This document shows positions 10,797 through 22,369 of a DNA stretch of 64,000 nt, piece by piece. The position numbers and the translations under genes were made by a program. The notes under the pieces were generated by a model. That model was not told the origin of the DNA and did no database searches. It saw only the letters and a program-made list of their open reading frames with translations. Source of the stretch: Pictodentalium vernedei (lineage: Eukaryota; Mollusca; Scaphopoda; Dentaliida; Dentaliidae); NCBI GenBank assembly GCA_031216915.1, contig CM062297.1, positions 367,611,704-367,675,703 on the forward strand. Direction: 5' to 3'. Each line of letters opens with the position of its first letter. The stretch's first letter is position 1.

Positions 10797-13700
10797 AGCT
10801 CAACTTGACAAAGTCAAGCTGAGCTATTGCCATCACTTCCCATCCGTCGGCGTACGTATGTACGTCCACAATTAAATTTGCCACACCTCACAGGTCGCAT
10901 TTATGATCAGATCACTTTGAAACTTGGTATGCTTGTTTGAGGTGACCTCTAGGTGGGAGCTATCGATTTTCTTTAATTTTCGTCAAAAAATGTTGTCGCG
11001 GCCAACGTTATTAGAACTTAGTTTAGTCAGACCTCAATATTTCCCTTTGGCACACCCTACAGGGCACATTTATGATTGGATTGCGTTGAAACCTGGCATG
11101 CTTGTTTGGGGTGACCTCTAGATGAGAGCTATCGATTTTCTTCAATTTCCATCAAAAAATGTTGCCGGGGCCAATGTTCTTAGAACTTAGTTTAGTCAGA
11201 CCTCAATATTTCCCTTTGGCACACCCAACAGTGCACATTTATGAAAGGATTGCTTTGAAACCTTGAATGCTTGTTTGGGGGGACCTCTAGATTGGAGCTA
11301 TTGATTTTCTTCAATTTCCATCGAAAAATGTTGCCGTGGCCAATGTTCTTAGAACTTAGTTTACTCAGACCTCAATATTTCCCTTTGACACACCCTACAG
11401 GGCACATTTATGATCGGATTGCTTTGAAACCTGTCATGCTTGTTTGGATTGACCTCTAGATGTGAGCTATCGATTTTCTTCTCTTTCCGTCAAAAAATGT
11501 TGCCACGGCCAACGTTCTTAGAACTTGTTTAGTCAGACCTCAATATTTCCCTTTGGCACACCCTACAGGGCACATTTATGATCGGATTGCTTTGAAACCT
11601 GGCATGCTTGTTTGGGGAGACCTCTAGATGGGAGCTATCGATTTTCTTCCATTTCCATAAAAAAATGTTGCCGCGGCCAACGTTCTTAGAACTTAGTTTA
11701 GTCAGACCTCAATATTTCCCTTTGGCACACCTTACAGTGTACCTTTATGATTGGATTGCTTTGAAACCTGGCATGCTTGTTTGGGGTGACATCTAGATGA
11801 GAGCTGTCGATTTTCTGCCATTTCTGTCTGTCAAAAAATGTTGCCGCTGGCAACGATCTTTGAACTAAGTTTAGTCAGGCATCAGTATATTCCTTTGGCA
11901 TGGCCTGCAGGGCACATTTATGATCAGATCAGTTTGGAACTTTGCATGCTTGTTTGGAGTTACCTCTAGATGGGAGCTATTGATTTTCTTCAATTTCCGT
12001 CAAAAAATGTTGCTGGGGCCAATGTTCTTAGAACTTAGTTTAGTCAGACCTCAATATTTCCCTTTGGCACACCCAACAGGGCACATTTATGATCGGATTG
12101 CTTTGAAACCTTGCATGCTTGTTTGGAGAGACCTCTAGATTGGAGCTATTGATTTTCTTCAATTTCCATTGAAAAATGTTGCCGCAGCCAACGTTCTTAG
12201 AACTTAGTTTACTCAGACCTCAATATTTCCCTTTGACACACCCTACAGGGCACATTTATGATCGGATTGCATTGAATCCTGTCATGCTTGTTTGGATTGA
12301 CCTCTAGATGTGAGCTATTGATTTTCTTCCCTTTCCGTCAAAAAATGTTGCCACGGCCAATGTTCTTAAAACTTGTTTAGCCAGACCTCAATATTTCGAT
12401 TTGGCACACCCTACAGGGCACATTTATGATCGGATTGCTTTGAAACCTGGCATGCTTGTTTGGGGAGACCTCTAGATGGGAGCTATCGATTTTCTTCCAT
12501 TTCCATAAAAAAATGTTGCCGCGGCCAACGTTCTTAGAACTTAGTTTAGTCAGACCTCAATATTTCCCTTTGGCACACCCTACAGGATACCTTTATGATT
12601 GGATTGCTTTGAAACCTGGCATGCTTGTTTGGGGTGACATCTAGATGAGAGCTGTCGATTTTCTGCCATTTCTGTCTGTCAAAAAATGTTGCCGCTGGCA
12701 ATGATCTTTGAACTAAGTTTAGTCAGGCATCAGTATATTCCTTTGGCATGGCCTGCAGGGCACATTTATGATCAGATCGGTTTGGAACTTTGCATGCTTG
12801 TTTGGAGTTACCTCTAGATGGGAGCTATTGATTTTCTTTGATTTCCGTCAAAAAATGTTGCCACTGCCAATGACCTTCGATGAACTTATTAAAAACTTAG
12901 TGCAGTTAAGCATCAATATTTGGCTTCGACACACCCTGCAGGGCACATTTATGATTGGATCACTTGCAAACTTGGTGTGCTTGTGTGGGGTGTTGATTTT
13001 CTTCCACATCTGTCAAAAATGTTGTCGCTGACCTTTGAACTTAGTTTAGTGAGACCTCAATATATCCCTTTAACACACCCTTCGGGGCACATTTATGATT
13101 GGATCACTTTTGAAACTTGGTATGTGTGTTCGGGGTGACCTCTAGATGTGAGCTATTGCGTTTTTTCATTTCCATAAAAAATTTTTGTCATTATCACCAG
13201 CCTTTGAACTTACTGCATTTGCACATCAACTTATCCCTTTTGCTCTCTCTACAGAGTATATTTAGGAATTTCCATAAAAAACCCCCCCAAAAAAACATTG
13301 CCACAAGCAATGACCTTCTACTTAGTGCATTTGTGCATTAACATCTTTCTTTGGCATGCCTCAGAGGGCACATTCATTATCAGGTTGTTTTGAAACTTTG
13401 TATGCTTATGAAGGGTGACAAAGATAGTAGCTATTGATTTTCTTTTCATTTCCATCAAAAACTGTTGCTGTTAGCAACAATCTTTGAATTTATTGCATTT
13501 GTGCATCAACATTCTTCTTTGACACAGCGTATAGGCAACATTTATCATAGGATTGTTTTTTAACTTGGTGTGCTCATTAGGCAAGACCTTCAGATAAGAG
13601 CTATTGATTAGCATTCATTTCTGTGAAAAAAATTGCCATTTACAATAACCTCTGAACATACTGCATTTGTGTATCAACTTTCTTCCTTTACCCAGTCTTA

Positions 13701-13870
13701 CAGTTTACATTTAAAAATGCATGGATTACTCTGACGTTGTGCACACACAATGCTGTTATGTTGAAATTTCATCAAATAACATTGGTACCAATGATTTTCA
13801 ATTTTTCATTTATAACTTACCAAGTTCAAGTTTGTCAAGTTGAGCTACAGTGTCATTGGCACTTTCATTT
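10797..13870 (+). mobile_element. 3.1-kb satellite-bearing element (type A monomers), copy 2
   Basis: Same head 'AGCTCAACTTGACAAAGTCA' and same tail (13838-13870, 'TTTGTCAAGTTGAGCT' plus 'CAGTGTCATTGGCACTTTC') as 3835-6481. Sixteen or so monomers average 169-170 bp. The diverged 3' quarter, including the 'ACATTGCCACAAGCAATGAC' block, aligns with copy 1. It is inserted into DIRS2. Copies 1 and 2 share orientation and lie 7 kb apart on either side of the first exon. Confidence 0.75.
11130..12827 (+). repeat. Higher-order repeat: two 848-bp blocks of five 170-bp monomers
   Basis: Five successive type A monomers starting near 11130 are repeated in the same order from about 11979. Distinctive monomer variants recur at an offset of 848-849 bp: 'CTAGATTGGAGCTATTG' at 11287 and 12136, 'CTAGATGTGAGCTAT' at 11456 and 12304, 'TTCCATAAAAAAATG' at 11651 and 12499, and 'TCTGTCTGTCAAAAAATG' at 11823 and 12671. 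The two blocks are far more alike than neighbouring monomers are. Confidence 0.8.
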
Positions 13871-14383
13871 CTGATAACGATGACCACAGTTTTGAAGAAT
13901 ATATTGTTAGCATTATTTCCAGTCAATGTTGAAGTGGATGCAGTCCCATCACCTAGACATGGTGAGGGTGACCAATTTGGGAATTGTTATCAGTTGTAAG
14001 CAATCAGTGCTTGAACCTCAACAATAAATTCAATATCTGGGTCATGTAATAGACTCCCAACAATTCCTTCTATGGTTACCACATGATACAGTAACTCAGA
14101 TTCTGGGTTTCTCCAAACAAATTTGCTAGATGACAAGCCAACCATATGACCTATTGAACGGTTAATTGGGTTGTATGTTTCAACATTTATGTGTATTACA
14201 ATTGGGCATTTTCTTTTATAGATCACTGGACAGAAATAAAACTAAAGCTCTCTAAATATATAAATCCCACTCTCATACTATGAACTAATCATCAAGTAGG
14301 ATGAAGTCTTATGATGGGTAACCCATCTTTCATTAATGAAGAGTTGCCTTCTTAGTTTCCGTCAAACTGACCACATTTTTATG

Positions 14384-14640
14384 ACAGACTTTTCTTCTTA
14401 TGGCTGGGGAGGATATCTAGGCAATCTATGGATTAATGGTTTGTGACATTAAAATTAAAACCTACAACACATCAAATTTCTGGAGCTTCAAGCCATCAAG
14501 AAGTCTTCCCTGAATTTAGCTGATACAAGTTCTTGTCATATTTGTATTCAAACTAATAATACCACTGCTGTATCTTATCTCAATAAACATGGCAGTAAGA
14601 AGACTTCTATCTTCAAGACATCTCACAATATTCACTTACC
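14384..14640 (+). pseudogene. DIRS2 RNase H remnant
   Basis: In one frame the segment reads TDFSSYGWGGYLG, then FLELQAIKKSSLN, then CIQTNNTTAVSYLNKHGS. This is the order of the three catalytic blocks of DIRS-type RNase H (TDAS..GWG, ELxAI, DNTTAVxYxNxxGG). The first Asp and the Glu are present. The third-block Asp is Asn at about 14556 (TNNTT), so it is inactive. Stops and frameshifts lie between the blocks. Confidence 0.7.
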
Positions 14641-15259
14641 TCCTTTCAGTTTGCTCAGAAAGGTGATAGTCACAATAGAAGAAGAAAAAGTGCAACATGC
14701 TATATTGATTGTACCTTACTTGGCCATGAAGCCATGGTTTCTCAAGATTGCTACAACTGCTGACCTCCTACACAGATTATCTGCCACAAAACAGGAAGTT
14801 ACTACTAAACCCAGTTTCAGACATGTTTCATGATCTACTGCCACATTAAAAACTGATCACCTGTACTGTTTCCGGCAATTCCTCCAATGTAAGGGTATTT
14901 TGGAAAAGCTTCCTAGACACCTACCTCATCATCGCAAATTCACTTACACAAATCAACCATCAAACAGTATGGTTATGCATGGCAAAAATAATGTATGTGG
15001 TGTACTGAACACAAAATTAATCACTTTCAGTCAACTGACATTCCAATTATAATGATTTATCTGATCTCAGGTTATAAAAATCTTACAGTGTTATTACTAC
15101 CCATAGAAGTATGTTGATTCAGACAATTATCTCCATTGATAGATCAGAATTTATCTCTTCACCACTAACTTCTAGATTTTTTAAGGGTTTTTTCAATTGT
15201 AAACTACCCAAACCACGCTGCATAAGATGTTTCTCAGGTTCTAGCCTATCTCACAACAT

Positions 15260-15830
15260 TATATCCTTTGTTGAAATTGAAGCTACAACTATTGACCACG
15301 AAATTGGCATATTTAATGGCTCTGGTCTCTCCCCAAAGAGCACAGACATTTGTTTCTTTAAAACTAAGTGATAGAATGGTACATACTAATGAGGTAATTT
15401 TTACAAATTCCATATTACAAAATATCTCTGACCAGGTCATCTTTTAGCTACAGTGAAATTATTTCAATATCGTAAGACACTTTGTGTCTTTTCCTCATTG
15501 CAAGAATATTTAAAGAGAACACAACACGTTAGACAATCTGATAACTTATTATACAACACAAAACATCAGAAAATCTGATAATTTATTTATTTTCAAACAT
15601 TCTGTTACACCATCTACTTTTGCATTGTGGGTTTCCAACTGGTTGTATAAAGCTGGCATCCAACAGTTCTTCAAAGTTCATTCCAATAGTGGGGCTGCAA
15701 CTTCTGCTGCAATGTGGACGGGTTTTCTTTGCATCAGGTACTAAAGGCTGCAGATTGGCAATTTGTTAATGCTTTTCATAGCTTTTATTTCTGAAATGTT
15801 GGTACATATACGCAACATGATATGCTTTCC
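15260..15830 (+). pseudogene. DIRS2 tyrosine recombinase remnant
   Basis: 15263-15420 reads LTTKLAYLMALVSPQRAQTF, with the first catalytic Arg in 'QRAQT' (about 15336), as in DIRS/PAT recombinases. 15598-15700 reads STFALWVSNWLYKAGI, then FKVHSNSGAATSAA, where the family has H-S-T-R. The second catalytic Arg is Ser here (about 15688). A Tyr-containing 'FHSFYF' segment follows near 15775, in a shifted frame. It is disabled by the missing Arg, a frameshift and stops. Confidence 0.7.
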
Positions 15831-16129
15831 ACATCTATCTTGATTCATGCTGCTTGCTAGTGCTGTGTCCTGAAAGTAATTGACATTTTTTGATTTATAA
15901 ACTCATAGACTTTTGTGGTGACATTTGTTCACATTGACGAAGACTCTTCAACAATTTGAACGTTTCATGGAGACTCTTTTCCATAACTTGGCGTGTTATG
16001 CCTCATCAGAGGAATTTGAGCACACTTGTTTATCAGTGATATTAAACTCCATACTACCTTACCAGTCTTATTCTTATTTATCGTGTGGCTTTCAATGAAC
16101 CATATTCAATGCTAAAGGCTTTGAAATCA

Positions 16130-16262
16130 TGCCAGTGTTACATCCGACAAAGCCGGAAGGCTTTATGGAAAAGAATTCCCCACCTCATCCAAGCATCAGA
16201 AGGATGTGCTGGATGTGGGAGATTCTTTGAATACAAGTCTGTAGGCTTGGAGGATGTAGAAC
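16130..16262 (+). repeat. DIRS2 internal complementary region
   Basis: 16131-16175 is the reverse complement of the DIRS2 left end around 10475-10518 (shared 'GTTACATCCGACAAAGCCGG'). 16176-16256 is the reverse complement of the right end 22845-22924 (shared 'CCCACCTCATCCAAGCATC' and 'TAGATTCTTTGAATA'-like blocks). In DIRS elements such a region templates joining of the two ends during cDNA circle formation (family knowledge). Confidence 0.8.
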
Positions 16263-16284
16263 CCACCCTATTTCTTTTCAGCCT

Positions 16285-16513
16285 ACTCACAGTTGTTTAC
16301 AATTGGCTGTAACATAAGTGCAAGCCATACTTCGGAACTAACTCAAGCTTTTAAGAAACTTTTCCAAACAAGTTGGAAAGTAATAGAGTGCCAAAGCACG
16401 AAAAAGATCGAAAAAGGGTCGAGAGAGACCGGCGCTCAAAATTACAGGGACTCTCTCTGCACACCTCTTGTGTTTACCGAGCGCATGCACAACAACCGTG
16501 ACGTCAATTCCTT
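16285..16513 (+). repeat. DIRS1 left inverted terminal repeat
   Basis: Matches the reverse complement of 22370-22607 through blocks such as 'CGGAACTAACTCAAGCTTTT', 'CCAAACAAGTTGGAAA', 'GACCGGCGC', 'GCACACCTCTTG' and 'GTGACGTCAATTCC'. Roughly 85 percent identical by eye. Confidence 0.85.
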
Positions 16514-16792
16514 TTATTTCCGCCATTGTACTGGTCGGAAATTTTGTGACTCATGCTATTTTTTAGCTGTTATCTTCGTGAACAACTAATTTGTATGTGA
16601 TATCTTAATCTGATTATGTGCAAGTGGATTGTATCCTTTTCAAGCTTCTAAATTATTCACTATTTGATGATATTTTTGATAATTTTTGTTTGCTTTTTCA
16701 CACATAGACTTGTTTTTCCCCCCTGTGTGAACACAATCATTGTTCTGTTTTCCATCAGCGGGAAGCTTGATTTCATATATCATATTCATATT

Positions 16793-17464
16793 ATGCCTGA
16801 GACTATTCCTTGTACCTCTTGCTTGCAGGTGAAACATGTGGACGACTCTCATTCCGCAAGTGTCACTTGCAACAATTGTACTCAGGCCCAACCATGTGGT
16901 ATTTGTGGGGTTTGATCCTCAAAATTCTGGGCTTCTGTAAACAAGGTGGTTCTGTCTAGAGCTAGAACCCCTCGTTCTCGGGGTAAGGGTAGCCATGCCT
17001 TATCAGATATTTCTGTGAATGCATGTGGTGACTCTGTCACACAGGATGCTGATCTGTCTTTTTCTGTGGCAAGTTCCTCTGCAACTGTTGATGGTGCTAG
17101 TGCGGTGATACCTGACGTGGAGACTGTGGTCTCTTTGTCTTCTGATGTCACTATTGAGGCGTCTGTTTTCGTCGAGAGCTTCTCTGAGGTCAGCTCGGTG
17201 ACACTCTCCGATTTGCCTCCCATGCTGATGACAGTTGCTGAGGAAGTTGTTACTACAGATCCTATTCTGTATGATGGTGGCTCTTCCATCTCTTCTGGGG
17301 ATGGTATACAGTCTCGGGGGTCCGTGACTGTATCTGCTGGTGTGTCTATGAGCTCTCAGCCTCCCCTAGCTTCCGGCGAAGCTGTGCGGGTTTGCTGTCT
17401 GTTCCATCTCATCTGGCTAGGTTTGCTCCTAGTCGGTAGAGCCGTTCTGTCGCTTTGGCAGTGA
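16793..17464 (+). pseudogene. DIRS1 ORF1 N-terminal part, one internal stop
   Basis: The ATG at 16793 opens a frame with three Cys pairs (CTSC, CNNC, CGIC, with a His between). It looks like a small zinc-binding module. A TGA at 16913 interrupts it. The same frame then runs open to 17464 as a Ser/Thr/Val-rich, low-complexity region containing RARTPRSRGKG. Position and composition suit the Gag-like ORF1 of DIRS elements. The downstream continuation is in other frames (17465-17852), so at least one frameshift separates it from the segment at 17853. Confidence 0.6.
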
Positions 17465-17852
17465 CTCCTTGCCCCTCGAATGAATCGTTTATTGTTCCTC
17501 CTTCCCCTGCTAGAGTGTTGACTAGCAGGATGGGCTGGGACATTGGCATCCAGGGCCTGCTGTTCGGCAGAGGTCAGGGACAGCCCCGGTTAGCTGTCAC
17601 TCTTGGACCTTCCTTCCCCTGATGATTCCTCACTGTGTTCCGAGTCTGGCTGTCGATTGATGCTTGCCATCGGTCTCAGAGGATGGGCAGTTGGGGCCTT
17701 CCGCTGCGCAGAGGCTAATGGCAGGTTCCTGTCATTCTTGGGACAATCCTCCGGTGTCTTCTCACCGTGTCCCAGGTCCAGATACCGATCGACATTCGCC
17801 GTTGGTCTCTTTAGAGGATTTGCAGGCAGGACCTTCTGTTCTGTAGAGGTCA

Positions 17853-18262
17853 GTGATTGCCCCTGGGCATCACTATCGGGACTATCCTCCGGTGTCTTCT
17901 CACCATCTCCCTATTTTGTCTGCCGATCAATGTTCATCGTCGGTCCCTTCTGAGGATTTGGGTTCTTCTACCAGAAGGGGCCATTGGGAGGACACTCTGT
18001 CGGGCGATGCTGCTGCGGCAGATTCTCAGGGTGACCTGCATCAGGCCGTTTTGGCGCTCACCCAGTTGCTTTCTAGCAACCCTCAACTTGGCTTCCCTGT
18101 GCCTCCTGAGGCACAACCTCCTTTGGTCGGTCACCGAGATGTCTTGCCTGGCCCTTTGGATACTGCACAGTATTCACAGGAGGTTTCTGCTGGTCAGCTC
18201 GAGTTGGGCTACGTCTCTTCTGCAACAGAGGATGATGATTTTCTTGAAGGTGATGGGCACCC

Positions 18263-18296
<34 letters not shown>

Positions 18297-19016
18297 TCAG
18301 TCTTGGGGCAGGCTTTGGATTTTGTCTTTGGCTTATTGCCGGACATTCAACCTTCAGACCAGCCATCTGTGACCGTCCGGCCGCGGTCCTCTGTGGAGCG
18401 CCATAACCCTGTTGAGCCTTCTAGCTCTGGGGCTCCACGTCCTCTGCAATTGGCTCAGGTTGTTGAATCCTTCCAGGGCTTGGACGCCAAAATGCGTTCT
18501 AAGGCCATCAAGGGTTCTTTCTTTTCTAGAGCTGACGCCTTTCTGCCTCCATCGCGGTTTCATGTTTACGATTCCGTCTGTCCACCAGTCTTCCAAGGGA
18601 TGACTACTGTGGATGAGGATTCTTCTTCCCTCGGGTTAACTAAGCCTAAGTTGGCAGTTCTCCCGATGTTGGTAGTTGAGTCTGTCCGAGAGATGCTGGG
18701 TATGTTATCTCTCGCGGACCGAGTCGTCGCTGCCCTGGCTGAATATTTTCCAACAGGGAAGTTTGATGATGCTCAGGTGCCTTTTTGCGTTTTGTCACAG
18801 GCTCTTATGAACTTGACTTATGCTCACGCCTGTAACACGGCTAATTTGGAGCTGGAACTCTGGGATGTGGTGTTGGATTCTTCTCCATCCCTTCCTTCTG
18901 AGCAACGTGCTGTTCTGAGGTCTGCCTCTTTGGTTGGACCTCAGTTGTTCCATGGTTCCGTGGAAGCTGTCTGTGGCGAGGTTCTTCATCTTTCAAAGGA
19001 CCAGCTTTTGCTATGA
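17853..19016 (+). pseudogene. DIRS1 ORF1 C-terminal part (Gag-like), 387 codons open
   Basis: An open frame starting at an internal Met. An acidic N-terminal region leads to a poly-proline tract coded by a run of 32 C (18264-18295). After it comes a conserved-looking globular half with LAQVVESFQGLDAKMRSKAI, FSRADAFLPP, LALADRV-like and helical leucine-rich segments. DIRS and Ngaro ORF1 proteins share this layout: a disordered N-terminus, then a helical domain before RT. The true start is upstream at 16793. The C32 tract is a probable slippage site, so the frame there should be read with caution. Confidence 0.6.
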
Positions 19017-19272
19017 CAGCTGGACCAACCTGCTGCTGTGGGTGGTGGTCGTTCCAGGCCCGCCAAGCATCCTGCTGCGTCTGCCTCGTCGGCGATGTTG
19101 GATACGCCTTTGGCTCCATCTGCACCTTCTGCTCCTTCTGCTGAGAAGAAGCGCCGATGCGGTCAGGCTCGCAGGAAAGTCTCCCGAGGTGGTGGTTTCT
19201 CCTCTCGGGGGGCTTCGTCAAGGCTGCAAGTGAAGGTCCTCACCTCGATTCCCCTCCAGTCGGGGGAAGGGT

Positions 19273-21026
19273 TTGGTCCTCGACGTCATACAATCTGGTC
19301 TGCGACTGTCCTTCCATCGGCACCCCAATTTATCTCGGGTGCCCCTCCCGACTCAGGTCCCTTCCAATTCTCAACGTCGGGACCTTCTGGTACAGGAGAT
19401 TGACAATCTCCTCTCCAAAGGGGTGATCAAGGTGGTCAGGAACTCCCTTTCACCGGGGTTTTACTCAAGACTTTTCTTGGTGTCAAAGAAAAACGGCCAG
19501 TTTTGTCCTGTCATCGATCTGAATATCCTGAACAAGTTCGTTATAGCACCTTATTTCAGTATGGAGACTTTCCGGTCTGTTTGACGTTCAGTTCATCAGG
19601 GTGACTTTGCTGCCAGTATCGACCTGAAGGATGCCTACTTCCATGTACCCATTCATCTGGCATCACGGAAATACCTTCAGTTCTCGTTTCGGGGCCGAGT
19701 CTATTAATTCAGAGCTCTCCCATTCGGTTTGAACCTGGCTCCTTGGGCCTTCACCCGACTGATGTCACATGTGCTTACTTTTCACCGTACTTTTCAGCTG
19801 TGACTTCATCAGCCTACCTGGACAACATCCTCCAGATATCCTTCCTTCTCAGCAATTTTGTCAGTTGAGGATGGATTTCGACACTCTTCACAATGTGGTG
19901 TCGGTCCCCAATGCTCAGGCAATGATTCTTTCCTCCTTGACTCGGAACCTGCTTCAATCTTCCTTGGTCTCAGCCAGGATTTTTCTTCGGATGCTGGGCC
20001 TTTGCATTGCGGTGGCAGATCTCATTCTGCTCGGTCCCTTGTTTGTCCAAACTCTCCAGCACTTCCTGTTGGATCATTGGCATCCGAATGTAGATCCGCT
20101 GGACCTGGAACTTCCTATTCCTCGGTCCCTGCTTTCTCACCTCCACCTTTGGGCCAATGTTCCCTCGCTGACACATGGTGTTCCGTTGGATCTTCCTTTG
20201 GCTGATCACATCCTTACTGCGGATGCCAGCGGTCGGGGCTGGGGTGCAATGTTGGATCCTCTCAGTCTGTCCACTCACGGCGAGTGGGATAACGAGCAGG
20301 TTGGCCTTCATATCAACCAGAAGGAGCTCCTTGCTCTACTGTTGAGTTTTCGGCTTTGGATCCCTCACCTGTCAAACCATATTGTCCTACTTCTTTCAGA
20401 CAACTCAACAGTAGTGGCCTACATACAGAATCAAGGAGGCACACATTCGGTTCTCATGTATCGGCTCGGGATCTTCTACTGTTGGCGCAGGATGTAAACA
20501 CTCGGGTGATCATTCGGAACATTCCCGGCCTCTCAACATCCTAGCAGACTCCCTGTACTGACGCGACAGTGTCCTTCCAACCGAATGGATGCTACATCGG
20601 TCGGTGTTTCAGGCGATTTGCGAGCAGTGGGGTCATCCTCTGGTCGACCTTTTCACCACTTGCTGGAATCATCAGGTAGAGACCTTTGTCTCTCCTTGTC
20701 CAGATCCTCTGGTATTTGCAGTGGATGCTCTGTCTCTGGACTGGACAGGTCGGATCGGCTATGCCTTCCCTCCTACACTGATTCTTCCTCAAGTATTGGC
20801 AAAGATTCGTGCTTGCAGTTGTAGGATCATTCTGATCGCACATCTGTCTCCACAGAGGGTGTGGATCAATCTGCTGCGGCCTCTGTTGGCAGATCGGCCG
20901 ATTTGTCTACCTCTACATCGCGATCTTTCCCAGGGTCATCCCAGGAAGTATCACAACAACCTTGCGAGCCTGTCCCTTCACGCCTGTCTTTTATCAGGTC
21001 CTGTCTCTGACGTAGAGGTTTTTTGA
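19273..21026 (+). pseudogene. DIRS1 reverse transcriptase-RNase H, broken
   Basis: RT begins with VQEIDNLLSKGVIKVV and SRLFLVSKKNG, then DLNILNKFV. A TGA at 19582 and a TAA at 19705 interrupt it. Between them the catalytic block reads SIDLKDAYFHVPIH, followed by FRALPFGLNLAPWAFTRLM. The second catalytic block reads YLDN (19815-19826) instead of YLDD and lies across a frameshift. RNase H is well kept: LTADASGRGWGAML, INQKELLALLLSF and LLLSDNSTVVAYIQNQGG (Asp, Glu, Asp present). The conserved tail has GHPLVDLFTT and FVSPCPDPLVFAVDALSLDW. DIRS RT and RNase H are normally one polypeptide; here at least four lesions separate the pieces. Confidence 0.85.
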
Positions 21027-21034
21027 GATGAACA

Positions 21035-22174
21035 GTGGAGTGCATTTCTGCATCGCGGCAACATTCCACTGGCATGACTTATGCTACGAAGTGGAAGGTT
21101 TTCTGCCACTGGTGTACAGATCACAAGGTGGATTACTGTGATCCGTCAATCGCTCAAATTGCAGATTTTCTGGTATACCTTTTTAATTTCAAGGGCCTCC
21201 AGCCTATTACGATTAAGGGCTATCGGTCTATGCTGTCTGATACTTTCTCTTATGTGGGAAAGCGGTGCATCGGTCATAATCTTTTTCTCTCCAAACTCAT
21301 TCGGCACTTTTCTTTGAAGGGGCCTCGAGTTTTGCGTCTTACACCCAAGTGGAACTTGGCATGGGTGTTGCAGTGTTTGAAGGGGACGCCATTCAAGCCT
21401 TTATCTGAGACCGATATGTGTTTTCTCACCTACAAGACGTCTTTCCTTCTAGTGTTTGCTTCTGCTCGACGTGTCAGTGAGCTTCATGCACTATCTGTTG
21501 ATTTTGCTTTCTTCAGAAATGAGGCTAAGAGTGTCACCTTCAATACTGATTGCTCTTTTCTGGCTAAGAATCAACAGCCTGATTCGGTACCTCCTCTCAT
21601 CTGCATTCAGGCTCTCCCTGCTGTCGATGTCCGGAGACCTCTTCTTTGTCCTGTTCGTGCGATCAAGACTTACATTAATCGCACTCAGTTCATTAGGAGG
21701 GGGCTGAAGCGATTCTATCTGTCTCTCATTCCTAGGAGGCAGTCTATCTCTTCCCATTCTATTTCAAGATGGATCTGTCTTGCAATCAAGCTGGCTTATT
21801 CCCGCTTGTCTGCTTCGGATCTTGTTTCAAACCGGTTTAATGCTCATGAGGTTCGTGCCATTTCTACATCCTGGGCGTTCACCAATTCTGTTTCGCTGTG
21901 GGATGTCAGGAATGCGGCTTACTGGAGAAATGCTTCTACCTTCTCCTCCTTTTATCTCCGCCACCTACAGCAGCAATCTGAGGACCTTTATTCTTTAGGC
22001 CCTCTCATTGCTGCTCAGGCTGCACCCTCGTTAAATTTGTTTTTATCAGGTTTGTGCTCTTCTCAGTCTTGTTCTTTTCAGGTGCCTTCTCTCTATCTTC
22101 ATTACAGGTTTCGCTATTGTTCTCTGCCCTCCTTGCTTTTCTTTCTGCTGCTCTTGTTGGTATTGGTTATGTGA
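21035..22174 (+). CDS. DIRS1 tyrosine recombinase, intact frame
   Basis: A 379-codon open frame. The N-terminal SAM-like, core-binding half includes STGMTYATKWKVFCHWC and LQPITIKGYRSMLSDTF. The catalytic half has Arg146-Arg147 (SARRVSEL, 21470), His271-x-x-Arg274 (HEVRAIS, 21845) and Tyr307 (SSFYLRHL, 21953). That is the R...HxxR...Y signature of tyrosine recombinases. In DIRS elements the enzyme integrates a circular cDNA without target duplication (family knowledge). The 70 residues after the Tyr are Ser/Leu-rich and may not be functional. The real start could be slightly upstream of this Met. All catalytic residues that can be recognised are present, unlike the adjoining RT. Confidence 0.85.
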   Translation: MECISASRQHSTGMTYATKWKVFCHWCTDHKVDYCDPSIAQIADFLVYLFNFKGLQPITIKGYRSMLSDTFSYVGKRCIGHNLFLSKLIRHFSLKGPRVLRLTPKWNLAWVLQCLKGTPFKPLSETDMCFLTYKTSFLLVFASARRVSELHALSVDFAFFRNEAKSVTFNTDCSFLAKNQQPDSVPPLICIQALPAVDVRRPLLCPVRAIKTYINRTQFIRRGLKRFYLSLIPRRQSISSHSISRWICLAIKLAYSRLSASDLVSNRFNAHEVRAISTSWAFTNSVSLWDVRNAAYWRNASTFSSFYLRHLQQQSEDLYSLGPLIAAQAAPSLNLFLSGLCSSQSCSFQVPSLYLHYRFRYCSLPSLLFFLLLLLVLVM

Positions 22175-22192
22175 TTCACCTGCTCCTATTGT

Positions 22193-22290
22193 TTATTCAG
22201 CCAGTTGTAAACAATTGTGAGTAGGTTGAAAAGAAATTAAAATTTTTTAGTAAATTTTGTTTCTTAACATACCTTCCACAATTGTTTACT
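22193..22290 (+). repeat. DIRS1 internal complementary region
   Basis: The first half (22197-22237, with 'AACAATTGTGAGTAGG') is the reverse complement of the left end at 16269-16311. The second half (22231-22290, with 'TTTTTTAGTAAATTTTGTTT') is the reverse complement of the right end at 22590-22651. They overlap in an AAAGAAA-type core, which marks the element's outer ends. Confidence 0.85.
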
Positions 22291-22369
22291 GGAGGCCCAC
22301 CCTCCTTGGGGATATCTTTGATATTGATGCCTTCCTGCTAAATCACAAACTTCTCGTTGGAGGAAATCT

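Noticed and set aside
3840-13340. Series of 60-90-codon open frames with similar proteins (MLVWGDL, ELSLVRPQYFPLAHPTG)
   Set aside because: They recur once per 169-170 bp satellite monomer, shift frame each unit and lack splice or start context; by-products of the tandem repeat.
3835-13870. CRISPR-like array of regularly spaced repeats
   Set aside because: Units are contiguous satellites with no unique spacers, and the genome is animal.
16882-21075. Minus-strand open frames of 60-135 codons
   Set aside because: They lie opposite DIRS1 coding sequence and carry no motif; antisense shadows.
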